Shown piece after piece: positions 36,467-48,209 of a stretch of 64,000 bases of DNA. A model generated the notes under the pieces. The model searched no databases and was not told the origin of the DNA. It saw only the letters and a list, made by a program, of their open reading frames with translations. Source of the DNA: Bradysia coprophila (taxonomy: Eukaryota > Arthropoda > Insecta > Diptera > Sciaridae); contig NC_050738.1 in the NCBI RefSeq assembly GCF_014529535.1, forward strand, positions 15,144,062-15,208,061, given 5' to 3'. Position 1 is the first letter of the stretch. The number at the start of each line of letters is the position of its first letter. A program made the translations under genes and the position numbers.

Positions 36467-38098
36467 ATGGAAAGTGGTGTTAATACAACAATGGATGAAA
36501 GTCCAGCCGTCAATACTGATGCTAAAGGTTCTGCACAGCCACAGGAATTAGACAAACATTCCGAGATAATTTCATTATCCGAAAATTCCAACAATGAAAA
36601 TCGTGAAAAGGAATTGCTGGAACGCGGTGAAGTGAACGATGTAAATGCATCAACATCTGCGGATGGTGTGTCTCACGGATATGAGAAAGATATTACCTAC
36701 AATGAAAAAGGACAGGCAATTTACACAGACCCGACGACGAAATGTCAATACGAATTTGACACGGTAAAGAATGAATGGTTGCCGATCAAGGAAGGTAGCA
36801 ATGCCAATGCAACTGGTGAGACTAGTCAAACGGAAGCCGTCAACAGCAGCAATCCCTATGAGAACGAACACTACAGATGGTGTACCGAAACGAACCAATG
36901 GATAGCGAAAGAAAATCAGAATGTTTTAGAAAATGAGTTTTACAAATGGGATTCGGTTCAAAATCAATGGATTCCGAAGACACAGGGTAGTGAAGTCAGT
37001 ACAAACATTGTCGATGGAGTGCACACGTACACGGATAAAGATGGAGCAACATTTTTCTGGGACGACAAGAAAAACGCTTGGTTTCCAAAAATTGATGACG
37101 ATTTCATGGCGATATACCAGATGAGCTATGGCTTCGTTGACAATACCTCAGGTACTTCAAATGACGTATGTAAAGAAGATGAGGTCGCAAAAGGAAAGGA
37201 CGTTGTTGAAGAAGAAAGTAAAAACGGAGAGAAGGAAACGAAATCATCGAATAAGCGAAAAAATCAAGCGGAATCGCAGCAATGGTTCGAGCTTCCACCA
37301 GAGCAGAATACGAAGGTATATGTCTCCAACCTACCAGATGACATCACAGAAGAGGAATTCACCGAATTGATGTCGAAATGCGGCATGATATTCCGTGATC
37401 CCGGCTCGAATAAGCTGAAAGTTAAACTATATGCTGAAGCTGATGGTCAACTGAAAGGAGATGGACTGTGTCATTACATTCGTGTTGAATCTGTTGATCT
37501 CGCCTTAAACCTCCTTGACGGTTCTGATGTTCGCGGTAAGAAAATCAAAGTACAACGTGCCAAATTCGAGATGCGTGGCCAATACAATCCGACGTTAAAG
37601 CCGAAAAAGAAAAAGAAGGACAAAGAAAAGTTGAAAAAGATGCAAGAGAAATTATTGGATTGGCGACCGGAACAAATGAGAGGTGAACGACCCAAGCATG
37701 AACGAATTGTGATCATAAAAAATTTATTTACGCCAGAGCTGTTCGACACGGAGGTGCATTTGATCATCGATTATCAGCGGGACTTAAGGGAGGAGTGCAG
37801 TAAATGCGGCAAAGTGTCCAAAGTGGTGATATTCGATAGACATCCGGAAGGTGTAGCTCAAATAAATATGGGTGATGCAGAAGAGGCGGATTTGGTTGTG
37901 CAGATGATGGACAAGCGTTATTTCGGTAAAAGGCAACTGACCGCAGAACTGTATGATGGTAAAACCAATTACAAAGTCAATGAAACGAAAGAGGAAATGG
38001 AAAAACGTCTTTCCAAATGGGACCAATTTTTGGACGACGAAGAAAAGAAAGAAAAAATTGTTGCTGAATCGAACGTAGATTCCCTGGATGATGAGTAA
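36467..38098 (+). CDS. barc: Tat-SF1 / CUS2-type splicing factor (barricade homologue)
   Basis: A single 543-codon exon. The N-terminal third carries four repeats in which aromatic residues precede a Trp: YEFDTVKNEWLPI, YRWCTETNQWIAKE, YKWDSVQNQWIPKT and FFWDDKKNAWFPKI, an OCRE-like or Tat-SF1-type array. An RRM follows (TKVYVSNLPDDITEEEFTEL to GKKIKVQRAKFEMRG), then a lysine-rich stretch, the conserved LLDWRPEQMRGERPKHERIV linker, and a second RRM of the UHM type (ECSKCGKVSKVVIFDRHPEG, VVQMMDKRYFGKRQLTAELY, WDGTTDY-like YDGKTNY). The end is acidic. Tat-SF1/Cus2 binds SF3B1 and U2 snRNP during spliceosome assembly in the nucleus. Absence of introns is notable among these multi-exon neighbours but the frame is whole. 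Confidence 0.93.
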   Translation: MESGVNTTMDESPAVNTDAKGSAQPQELDKHSEIISLSENSNNENREKELLERGEVNDVNASTSADGVSHGYEKDITYNEKGQAIYTDPTTKCQYEFDTVKNEWLPIKEGSNANATGETSQTEAVNSSNPYENEHYRWCTETNQWIAKENQNVLENEFYKWDSVQNQWIPKTQGSEVSTNIVDGVHTYTDKDGATFFWDDKKNAWFPKIDDDFMAIYQMSYGFVDNTSGTSNDVCKEDEVAKGKDVVEEESKNGEKETKSSNKRKNQAESQQWFELPPEQNTKVYVSNLPDDITEEEFTELMSKCGMIFRDPGSNKLKVKLYAEADGQLKGDGLCHYIRVESVDLALNLLDGSDVRGKKIKVQRAKFEMRGQYNPTLKPKKKKKDKEKLKKMQEKLLDWRPEQMRGERPKHERIVIIKNLFTPELFDTEVHLIIDYQRDLREECSKCGKVSKVVIFDRHPEGVAQINMGDAEEADLVVQMMDKRYFGKRQLTAELYDGKTNYKVNETKEEMEKRLSKWDQFLDDEEKKEKIVAESNVDSLDDE

Positions 38099-39120
38099 AT
38101 AAAAGTTAATTTGTCTAAACTAATTTTTCTATTCATTTCAATTTCAATGGGCCATTAACTAGTGTGCTATGAATCTACTAAAAAGGTAAAAGACATTCCA
38201 AGATCAGAATTTACTCTGTTTACTAAGATCTTTTTTCGTGGTTTCTGCTTCTAATCTCTACAAAATTAAAGGTAAATAATATCTTTAGACCCTAGCTATG
38301 AGCCTTGACATAAAGCTCCAATTCAGTTGACGGTTTTAATTAACAAAGCTTTCGGCCAAGTGATGTTAAAATGTCTTAGTGAGAATAATTTCCTATTTGT
38401 TATGTTTTATGACAACCATGGGTCAGAAATCTTGCGTAGCAGCCTAGGAATGCTAGGAGCACATTTCAGATTTGATTTTGCAATTTTGTAAGATCACTTT
38501 CTTTGTTTCGGCACTACTGCAATACGTGTTCGTAGATCTTCGAGATCTTCACTTTCAAATTTACACTTCAAAGGTAGGTGTCACTTCCCATGCATGTCTG
38601 GTGTTGTAAGAAAGCTGAGGCAAGTAACAGTCAGTAACAGTTTTTCTGTGTTTATGTTGCTTTTCTGTTACAGAGCAACTGTTGCAAGTTTGCCCAAATA
38701 GCCAAATTTTTCCCTTAATTTTCAACTGCTTATATCAAAGTGTAACTAAAATTTGAACCCAATAAGACCCCATTCGAAAGAACTCTCAATTCCCTTTCCA
38801 ACGACACCCGCACGACTACGCAGCTTTCATGTATCTGGAAAGAACTCCACAAGAAAAGTGCATGTTTTCGGTTTTTAACAATCTTCGACTAGCCTAACAA
38901 GCATCGAGGATTTCTTTATGGTTGTGTTGGCTTGTGGAGACCAATACCTTTCAAGGCAAGTATCAAAAAGTCCGCTGAAAAATGCGTCCGATCTCGGTAG
39001 GTAGGATTCAATAGAATCCAAAGAACTATATTGCGATATATTTACTAAATCTGTTACTTCTCTGTGGAACAGAATTCTTTTATTTTGTCAAAGTAGATTG
39101 TGATCATTTTACATGGGTTT
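38099..39120. other. Intergenic after barc
   Basis: AATAAA overlaps the barc stop region (about 38,098). No exon is supported in the next kilobase on either strand, and no clear repeat was recognised. Confidence 0.5.
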
Positions 39121-39133
39121 GTTTTTTAAATAT

Positions 39134-39790
39134 TTATAACTTGAAAATTTCGTCAAACTTATTGCTTGTTGGGTGGGTACCTAGAATGCTGGCTGCGTTG
39201 CCTTGTTGAATAGCCAAAGATAAACGGTTGTATAAGAATTGTTTCGCTCGAATGTCACCAGTTTCTTCAATTAACATTTTGCCAATTGAATCTACGAATA
39301 ATTTTGTTTCCTTGCACCACGGGCCTAATGTTTCGAATGCTAAACCAGCCAACAGAAAACCTGACGCTTTGAGTTTCGTATAATGACTGTGCTTCTGTTG
39401 GCATGCTCGTTCAGCCGCTGAACCTGCTACCTTGCTTGTAAGGTGAAGATATGATGCTGCCAAAGTGTCGACACAGGTAACGTCCCAAATTAATCGTTTC
39501 CCTTTGGACCATGGTGCGAGTGTGACGCCATCTGGGCGTTTACCATCATCACGTGAAAGGCCTATCGGTTCCAATGTATTGCCACGACGTGCAGATGTCA
39601 AAGACCTATTGAAGATCTGATTGAGGATAACGTGTCTTGGATATGTTCCCTTAGCGTTCGGGCAGCTAAGGCCATGTGTACCAGATTCGTCTACTAACGA
39701 ATTGCATATGCATTTGTGTGCGGAGTAACAGTTGACACCGAGACGGAGAGCAACACAAACTTGAAAATCTTGTTTACTTTTGTCTTAATA
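39134..39790 (-). mobile_element. 3' fragment of a retroelement (RT C-terminal region), second copy
   Basis: On the minus strand the reading includes ALRLGVNCYSAHKCICNS, a GTHGLSC cluster, DDGKRPDGVTLAPW, KGKRLIWDVTCVDTLAASYL and a C-terminal helix-rich part ending NKFDEIFKL. This is the same protein region as the fragment at 24.8-25.5 kb, and this copy is better preserved. The RPDG...WDVT arrangement is compatible with a PD-(D/E)xK restriction-like endonuclease. The rest of the element, including the RT core, is absent, so it is a 5'-truncated fossil of uncertain family. Confidence 0.75.
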
Positions 39791-40045
39791 CAACACGTCT
39801 TGCTCCATAATTACCGGAGCTCATCCTGTTATTTTTGTTGTGTGTCGATCTTTGTGGGTGATCTTAAAATCTAAAAAATCTTAAAAATGAACTCCTACAG
39901 ATCATCTTGAAAATACACTACTTTCCTCTGAAAACATTCAATACATTCCTACATTCAATATTCCAAAGGTACAACACTTCATTTTACCTGGAAAACATAC
40001 TAATTCCAGTGGTGGTGTTATCTAATTATGCAATATGCAATAATG

Positions 40046-40253
40046 TATAGTTTCCACTCAAAAAGAGCACTCCGTTTAGCCTCCGTTTACATGACAGTTG
40101 TAAAATAGAACAAAAGAACTGTCACGCAAACGGAGTGGAAATTGAATTTATTTCAATTTTTTACTCCGTTTACGTGACAGTTCCTTTGTTCTATTTTACA
40201 ACTGTCATGTAAACGGAGGCTAAACGGAGTGCTCTTTTTAAGTGGAAACTATA
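40046..40253. mobile_element. Near-perfect 208-bp palindromic element, family with TTTCCACT...GCACTCCGTTT ends
   Basis: It begins TATAGTTTCCACTCAAAAAG and ends with the reverse complement (CTTTTTAAGTGGAAACTATA). The inner arms (CTCCGTTTACATGACAGTTG; CAACTGTCATGTAAACGGAG) pair for almost the whole length. There is no coding capacity. It is related at the ends to the element at 44158-44292 and to a single end near 59285. Confidence 0.75.
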
Positions 40254-40546
40254 CTTAACTCGTCAAACATTCAATATTCCGATTCACATTCAATTTGCCT
40301 TACTTAAGTTTCGTTAAATGTTTCGTTCATTCCCTCATTTGTATGAGTTTTTTTTTTTTTACCGTGGATGGCATTTCTTGACGTTGATGGCATTTCAAAT
40401 GACCTTGAAGATGATCTATGTTGAAAAATTGAAGGAAAATTGTAGGTTGCCGTCAAAAAACTATTGGCCTCTTTCCACACTTTTGATATTTTTCGTTTAA
40501 AAATCAACAAAAAATCAGTAAGTTCATCCACAATTTATACAGTTAA

Positions 40547-40932
40547 GAGGGCAGACTAGGTGCGAAGTAGGCTATATATTGAAAAATTGGTTTTAAAATT
40601 AATGTAGACCATTTAATGAAAATCTGTTCCAGCAATTAGATGAGCAATATGTTTATCTATCTCTAAAAAATGAAAAACGATTTACAATAAGCAACAGTTG
40701 GAAGAAAACCGATTTCCAAAAAAATATTGCATAGCCTAACTTTAAGCGACGTTCATATTTTGGAAATCGGTTTTCTTCCAACTGTTGCTTATTGTAAATC
40801 GTTTTTCATTTTTTAGAGATAGATAAACATATTGCTCATCTAATTGCTGGAACAGATTTTCATTAAATGGTCTACATTAATTTTAAAACCAATTTTTCAA
40901 TATATAGCCTACTTCGCACCTAGTCTGCCCTC
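40547..40932. mobile_element. 386-bp palindromic MITE, copy 1 (TTAA-flanked)
   Basis: The element begins GAGGGCAGACTAGGTGCGAA and ends TTCGCACCTAGTCTGCCCTC, and its two halves are reverse complements over about 180 bp each around a short A/T-rich centre. It is bounded on both sides by TTAA (40543-40546 and 40933-40936), the target duplication of piggyBac-type transposons. A second copy of identical length and, by eye, identical sequence lies in the first intron of Uba1. Confidence 0.85.
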
Positions 40933-40936
40933 TTAA

Positions 40937-41701
40937 TGCCAACCAAATTTATATCTAACTTTGCCCACTCCTACCACATTGCTTATATACGATATTACCA
41001 CGCAAGTGAACCCCGTATAAATCAGTGTGTATGTGTGAGTAAAACATGCGGTAAAACGGGTAAACCAGCTAGAGCAGTTGATTATAATTATCTGAAGACT
41101 CACTAAAAATTATGTCTTTTTAAACCGCAAGGTAATAGAGTAAGGAATTTGGTTTCCCATTATCCGTTCGTCAAGCAAGTCTCCACCGGTCAGCGGTGGG
41201 TTTTGATTTAAAATTTTTACAAGTTGCCAGACGTGCATTGGTACATTATGATCCCTGAAAACCCGTGCTTCCACCTACGTAATGCACACATATTAAACTA
41301 GCTAACCTTAATCTATCGGAACCTTAATTCCAATGGAATTATTTCATTGTAGGAACGTGGAATTTTGAATTTGATGCCACAGATATAAAATCAAATCTTT
41401 CCGCCCATTCCCAATAGAAATATTTTCCAAAAATTTCGATTAATAACTCTGGTAAGAATTGCCAGATTGAAAAAAATTAATGTAATTTTTGACGCTTCAT
41501 TCGAATTGAATTTGTGCGTGCCATCTTCTTCATGCTTGAAACACCGCTTCACACAAATCGTGTTAGCGACCGCAATAAATTGATATTTTAGTGTAAAATT
41601 TAATAATTTAATCTAATCCGAGTGCAAATAAGTGTGTTTTAAGTGTTTGAACATTGAATACAAGTGAAGGATTTTAATTCAAAGGCTGGTTTTTGTGCCC
41701 G
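40937..41701. other. Uba1 upstream region
   Basis: About 770 bp before the Uba1 start with no coding potential. It includes the likely promoter and 5' leader of Uba1, but no core element was recognised with confidence. Confidence 0.4.
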
Positions 41702-44700
41702 ATGTCTGGTGCTGAAGTCTTTGATAGCTCCGTTGATCCCCCAGCTGCCAAAAAGCGGAAGCTACCTTCAGTTGACGAAACTTCCTCCGCAGTAATGGCC
41801 GCAAACAATGGGTCGACTTCGCGCGAATCAACCTCTGAAATTGATGAGAGTCTATACTCTCGTCAACTTTATGTTTTGGGCCATGACGCCATGCGTCGCA
41901 TGGCAAATTCGGATGTGTTAATATCGGGGCTCGGCGGCCTTGGTGTTGAAGTGGCAAAAAATGTAATTCTTGGTGGTGTCAAATCTGTCACTTTGCATGA
42001 CAAAGCGGTTTGCACAATTGGTGATCTATCGACTCAATTTTATTTGACTGAAGATGATATTGGACAAAACCGTGCCGAGGCATCCCGTCAGCAATTATCT
42101 GAATTGAACAATTACGTGCCTACAAAATCGTACACTGGCGATTTGACTGAAGATTTTCTGAAAAAATTTCGTGTTGTCGTTTTGACCACATCAACAGCAT
42201 CCGAACAACAAAGAATCGCTAAAATCACTCATCAACATGATATTGCCCTCATTATTGCCGATACGAGAGGCCTATTCGCTCAAGTATTTTGTGATTTCGG
42301 TGAAAATTTCGTTGTTTACGATACCAATGGAAATAATCCAATTTCAACTATGGTGGCTGGAATCACTAAAGATGTTGAAAGCATTGTTACTTGTCTGGAT
42401 GAAACCAGACACGGGCTCGAAGATGGAGATCATGTTACATTTACCGAGGTAAAATTCACATGCGAAAAATATTTACTTTTTTGTTCCTTATTTTCTAGCA
42501 AATTCCATTTTCTTTTTCGTTATTTTTCTTTCAACATGATTCATGTTGATTGTGACGTCACGAAGTCTTTGTTTTATTTCATTGCGTTTCAATGTTTTGT
42601 CTAAGTGGTTATTTTTTCCGAATGGGAATTACGTTTTTACGGTACATTACATTTTTAATGGACGCAAATGCAATGACCCTGCGATAATTTTTATGATTCG
42701 ATTTTTTTTCTATTGTTATTCTGTCGGACATGAATTAACATGAATGTCGATTGTCTGTCGATTTTCACAGAGTTGTGAAATTCGTTATGCTGACTAATTA
42801 TGCCGGGTGAAAAATAAATTCCAATTAATTTCTTTGTCGCCTTTAAGTTTTTTTTTGTCGGGCTAACTGTTTTCATTACTCAGAAAAATATCATCCGCCT
42901 ATATATACCGCATAGCATTGCTTTTTCATCGTAAAAATAAATAAATGAGCGAGTTCTTTCCGTTTTTATTGATTACACGGCACTAAACGAAGCTGTAAAT
43001 TTTTTAATTAATTATGGAAATTTGAAACTGAGCATCGGCATTATTAAGGGGTTAGGTCGAATAACGAAACGGTTTACGTATGACGCTGTTAGGTTTACTT
43101 ACTAATTGCGATGTTACGTTCGAAAGTTTTAATTGAATCAAGAGGGCAGACTAGGTGCGAAGTAGGCTATATATTGAAAAATTGGTTTTAAAATTAATGT
43201 AGACCATTTAATGAAAATCTGTTCCAGCAATTAGATGAGCAATATGTTTATCTATCTCTAAAAAATGAAAAACGATTTACAATAAGCAACAGTTGGAAGA
43301 AAACCGATTTCCAAAAAAATATTGCATAGCCTAACTTTAAGCGACGTTCATATTTTGGAAATCGGTTTTCTTCCAACTGTTGCTTATTGTAAATCGTTTT
43401 TCATTTTTTAGAGATAGATAAACATATTGCTCATCTAATTGCTGGAACAGATTTTCATTAAATGGTCTACATTAATTTTAAAACCAATTTTTCAATATAT
43501 AGCCTACTTCGCACCTAGTCTGCCCTCTTAAAGCCTGCAATGAAAACGAAAAAAAAAAACAATCAATGGAAATTCATTGAGTACAAACAGGACCGTGGTT
43601 ACCCGGGTGAAAATTAAAGTCTCAATAGTTCGAAATACGCAGTCCCACGTCTCAAACGACAAAACATTTGAGAGGGAACAAAGGTTAATCGAATCAAGAG
43701 AAACGTATACATCCCTGATATTTTCAATCTGACAATGTAATTTAATCTTTAAACCATAAGAAATCAAAACCGTTTCTGAACAACGCCTTGCTGCAAGGTT
43801 ATCGAAAATTAGATTAAAAAATCGGTTTGAATGAGAACGGTAAATAAGAAGGTTTACGGTTGATCCGCGAAACCATTTGTAACTCAATCCCAATTGTGCC
43901 CTTAGGTCGTTTGACATTTTTCAAGCCAATTTTTAATTTTTTTTTTTTTTTATTTCCCTAACCTATTTCCCAAGAGAATTTATTTTCTATTTCACTCAAA
44001 TACAGTTGATTGAAAAAGATGCAAACTTGAAAATATAACATGGGCTGGGCATGGGCAACTGCGGAATGGGCCATATGTATTTCGAATGTATTTCAGTCAA
44101 GAGGTTTTCGGACCTATCCGATCAGCCAAAATTATAAATTCTTTTAATTTTTAAGGCTTGATTTCCACTTACCAAAAAAGTACTCCGTGTGAGAGGCAAA
44201 GTTGTTTTTTTTTTAACTTTTGCTTTGCTTACTTGATAGCTTGCTATCTGACGTCTCTCTCACGGAATACTTTTTGTTGAATGAAAACCATACTTAATAT
44301 GTAAATATCTTGTAGTACTGCACAGTTCGGCCGAACATTGTGTGTTTTACTCGGGCTTGGAGATAATGTGGTTTTCTGGTAACATCGTTACAGGGAAAGG
44401 TTTTCGGAAAAAATTTGGTTCCCGCGAGATCGAAACTTCGCCAAACAAGTAAGCGGGAAATGTATGGACCGGGAAGAACCTTTTACGTTTTTGGTCACCG
44501 AGAAATGTCGACTCGGTTACAGGGAAGAAAGCATAATTTCCTCGCCCGGTTTAACTAAACGCAACGATGCAATAACTATTGTAAATTTACTGTCCCAAAT
44601 GAAGTTTCCAAACTGTGCCACAAATTCTGACTGTTAGTATTAAAATATCAATTTCAAAAACTGAATCAGCTAACTCATTTGAAAATTAGTCCCATCCCAT

Positions 44701-47700
44701 CGAACTCTAAACTCTGTTGTTGTGTTCGAGCTACAGCTACTACTGCCAGGGCTTGTGGTATTCGTGCTGCATTACTCACGTTTCTTGCATTGCTCAGAAG
44801 TTGTAAGAGCTGAACTGTCAACAATTATTTTTATAACATGAGAAAGTGATAACGCGCGATTAGAGGCGTGATTATCAATCAGTTCAAGATTATTATTGAT
44901 GACATAGGTTGAACGGAAGCTCATTGAAAAATACGCTGAGACTTAGATTATTTATCATGTTGTTAGTATGGTCTGTGTTGATTTAAATCCACTTTAGTCA
45001 TTCTGACAAGATACTCCACGAACTCCATATAAAAGTTTAGCCTTCAATACCTTATGAACTGTCATTTATTATGTTACATACAAACTATCTGCAATGCAGG
45101 TCCTGCATGTTCCGCTAGCCTTGAACCAAATCTTTAATGTATGAAATTGGAGTGTTTATTGAAATCCGAAGTTGGTCAAGTGATCAATTATTTCCTCCTT
45201 TCACGATTTATTTAAATTCATGTCTGTAAACCAAAATGTCTGTTGTCCACCTTGTTATTTATCAGGGTGGACCTTCTCTGTAATATTAAAGCAGCTTTCG
45301 ATGAACGTCAGCTTAATTTTGTTTTTTTTTTCTTAATTTTAACTGATAAAATGCATCCTATGAAATGAAAACAATCGTAACGGACGAACGAACGAATTAA
45401 TTTCACGAATTTATAAATCTAACGAAATTTCCGGAAAATAATTTGGCAATTTTTTACGACTTTCAGGTTGAAGGCATGACTGAATTGAATGGCATTAGTC
45501 CAATCCCAATCAAAGTCCTTGGACCGTACACATTCAGCATTGGTGACACAACCAAATTTAGCGAGTACATTCGCGGTGGCATCGCAAAGCAAGTGAAAAT
45601 GCCAAAAACCGTGAAATTTTCGTCCCTTGAAGAAAGTCACGCCAATCCAGCGTTCATCTACTCCGATTTTGGCAAATTCGATCGACCAGAAAAAATTCAT
45701 CTTGCATTTGATGTTTTGCACGAATTCATCGAACAAAATGGTCGTACACCGAATCCATGGAGCGACGATGATTCAAAGGCATTTATCAACATGGCCAACG
45801 CTCGTAATTTGGAGAGTCCAATCGATGAACCGCTGCTAACAACCTTTGCAAAGATTTCGGCTGGTGAATTGTCGCCCATGGTCGGAACAGTTGGTGGAAT
45901 CGTCGCACAGGAAGTCATGAAGGCTTGTTCGGGCAAATTTATGCCCATACAGCAGTATTTCTACTTCGATGCGATTGAATGCTTGCCGGAACAAGATTTA
46001 ACTGAGGAGGAATGTAAGCCGATTGGCAGCCGCTATGACAAACAAATCGCAGTCTTCGGATCCAAATTCCAGGAGACTCTTGGTGACTTAAAGTAATTGC
46101 AACGCTTCGCCCTTTGTCGATAGAGACAATAACAAAAAATCTTTTGAATTTCAGTTACTTCATCGTCGGAGCTGGAGCTATTGGATGTGAATACTTGAAG
46201 AATTTCGCAATGATGGGCATCGGCAGTGGCAAGGGAACCATTTATATCACCGACATGGACATAATTGAAAAGTCCAATCTGAACCGACAGTTTTTGTTCC
46301 GTCCCAATGACGTACAGAAGCCGAAATCACACACTGCAGCCGCAGCTATAAAGAAAATGAACAAAACCATCAACATTGTCGCTCACGAAAATCGCGTTGG
46401 ATCCGAATCGGAGAAAATCTACGACGACAAATTTTTCGAAGCTTTGGATGGTGTGGCTAACGCACTTGACAATGTTGAGGCACGAATTTACATGGATCGG
46501 CGTTGCATTTATTACAGAAAAATGCTGATTGATGCTGGCACTCTAGGAACAATGGGTAGTACACAGGTACACAGTGAAGCGCTTTAAGTGTTTAAATGCT
46601 TTTTACTGACACAATTGATTTGGAAATTTCCAGGTTGTCGTACCATTTTTAACCGAATCGTACAGTTCATCCCAAGATCCACCAGAGAAAAGTATTCCCA
46701 TTTGCACTTTGAAGAATTTCCCCAATGCAATCGAGCACACATTACAATGGGCCAGAGATAATTTTGAAGGCGTCTTTAAACAATCAGCTGAAAATGCGTC
46801 ACAATACTTAAGCGACTCGAATTTCGTCGATAGAGTCTTGAAAATGCCAGGCGTTCAACCGTTGGAGATCTTGGAGTCAGTAAGAGTAAGTACTCCCACT
46901 CGACTTGTGTAACTGGAGACCGATTTCTCATTTAAAAAAAAAATCATTTTGCTTTTTAGGCCGCATTGATCGCCGACAAACCGGAAAATTTTGCTGACTG
47001 TGTTAAATGGGCCAGATTGCACTGGCAAGATCAGTTCTCGAATCAAATTCGTCAACTGTTATTCAACTTTCCTCCAGACCAAACCACCTCCAGTGGCCAA
47101 CCATTTTGGTCGGGTCCAAAACGTTGTCCAACTCCACTTACCTTCGACATTAACGATCCGATGCATTTAGATTACGTTTATGCAGCTGCCAACTTAAAGG
47201 CTGAGGTCTACGGATTGCCACACATTCGTGATAAGAATGTTATTGCCGAAATGGTAGCTCAAGTGCAGGTATGTAATTCAATTTTGTGTCTGCTTTAAGG
47301 TAACAGCGGACCCCATGGCTGCCCAATCAACAATCTGTAATCATGTCTTGGGTTTTATTTAATTTCAGGTGCCCGTTTTCAATCCCAGATCCGGTGTTAG
47401 AATTGCCGAAAGCGATGCTGCCTTGCAAGCCGATCAAAATGGTGAAAGTATTGACCAAGATCGTGTGCAAACCATCATCAATGAACTGATAAATTTGGGA
47501 CCACTAAACTTCAAAGTTACACCAATCGAATTCGAAAAGGATGACGACACAAATTTCCATATGGACTACATTGTCGCTTGTTCCAATCTCCGTGCTACCA
47601 ACTATAAAATTCAAACAGCCGACCGACATACGTCGAAATTGATTGCCGGCAAAATTATTCCGGCTATTGCAACATCGACAACCGTTGTGTCGGGCTTGGC

Positions 47701-48209
47701 AGCATTGGAGCTGTACAAAATAGCTCAAGGGTTCGTATTTTTGAAGATCACTCGGTCGTAATCAGTCACCATTGACAATCAAACATTCATTTTACAGTTA
47801 CAAAACGTTGGACCGCTTCAAAAATGGATTTTTCAACTTGGCTATACCGTTGTTCGCCTTCTCCGAACCGATAAAGGCCGCCACACAGAAGTACTACGAC
47901 ATCGAATGGACTCTGTGGGACCGATTCGAAGTAAAAGGCGAACTGACTCTTCGCGAATTCTTGGACCATTTCAAGAACGAACACAAATTAGAGATTACGA
48001 TGCTGTCCCAAGGTGTATCCATGCTGTACTCATTCTTTATGCAGAAGGCCAAGCTTGAAGAGCGCTTAAAGCTGCCGATGTCGGAGGTGGTCAAAAAAGT
48101 ATCGAAAAAACGTATTGAACCTCATGTTACTGCGCTCGTTTTTGAAGTCTGTTGTAATGATGAAGAGGGTGAAGATGTTGAGGTTCCGTACGTCCGGTAC
48201 ACACTATAA
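41702..48209 (+). CDS. Uba1: Ubiquitin-activating enzyme E1
   Basis: Seven exons (41702-42448, 45467-46092, 46155-46566, 46634-46885, 46960-47268, 47369-47730, 47798-48209) encode 1039 residues, close to human UBA1 (1058). The first ATG-led segment has a basic KKRKL nuclear signal. The inactive adenylation half contains [18 protein letters not shown]. The active half contains [18 protein letters not shown] with [10 protein letters not shown]. The catalytic cysteine is about residue 619 in [16 protein letters not shown]. The ubiquitin-fold domain closes the protein, ending [10 protein letters not shown]. The enzyme adenylates ubiquitin and passes it via the cysteine thioester to E2 enzymes, supplying ligases such as the Mib1 of this window. 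All motifs are intact. Intron 1 is 3.0 kb, unusual against 60-100 bp elsewhere in the gene. Confidence 0.98.
43142..43527. mobile_element. 386-bp palindromic MITE, copy 2 (in Uba1 intron 1)
   Basis: Same length and, as read by eye, same sequence as 40547-40932, from GAGGGCAGACTAGG to CCTAGTCTGCCCTC. The right flank is TTAA (43528-43531); the left flank is TCAA (43138-43141), one change from TTAA. The two copies are 2.6 kb apart in the same orientation, which for a palindrome is arbitrary. Confidence 0.85.
44158..44292. mobile_element. Short inverted-repeat element, TTTCCACT...TACTCCGT family
   Basis: The left end TGATTTCCACTTACCAAAAA followed by GTACTCCGTGTGAGAG is mirrored by CTCTCTCACGGAATAC and TTTTTGTTGAATGAAAACCA at the right. 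It resembles the 208-bp palindrome at 40046 at both ends but differs inside. Confidence 0.6.

Larger units (their letters stand above)
42449..45466. other. Large first intron of Uba1
   Basis: It starts GTAAAATTC and ends TTTCAG. It holds the second 386-bp palindromic element and a smaller inverted-repeat element at 44158-44292. Otherwise it has only non-coding AT-rich sequence; the short frames inside have no recognisable content. Confidence 0.8.
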
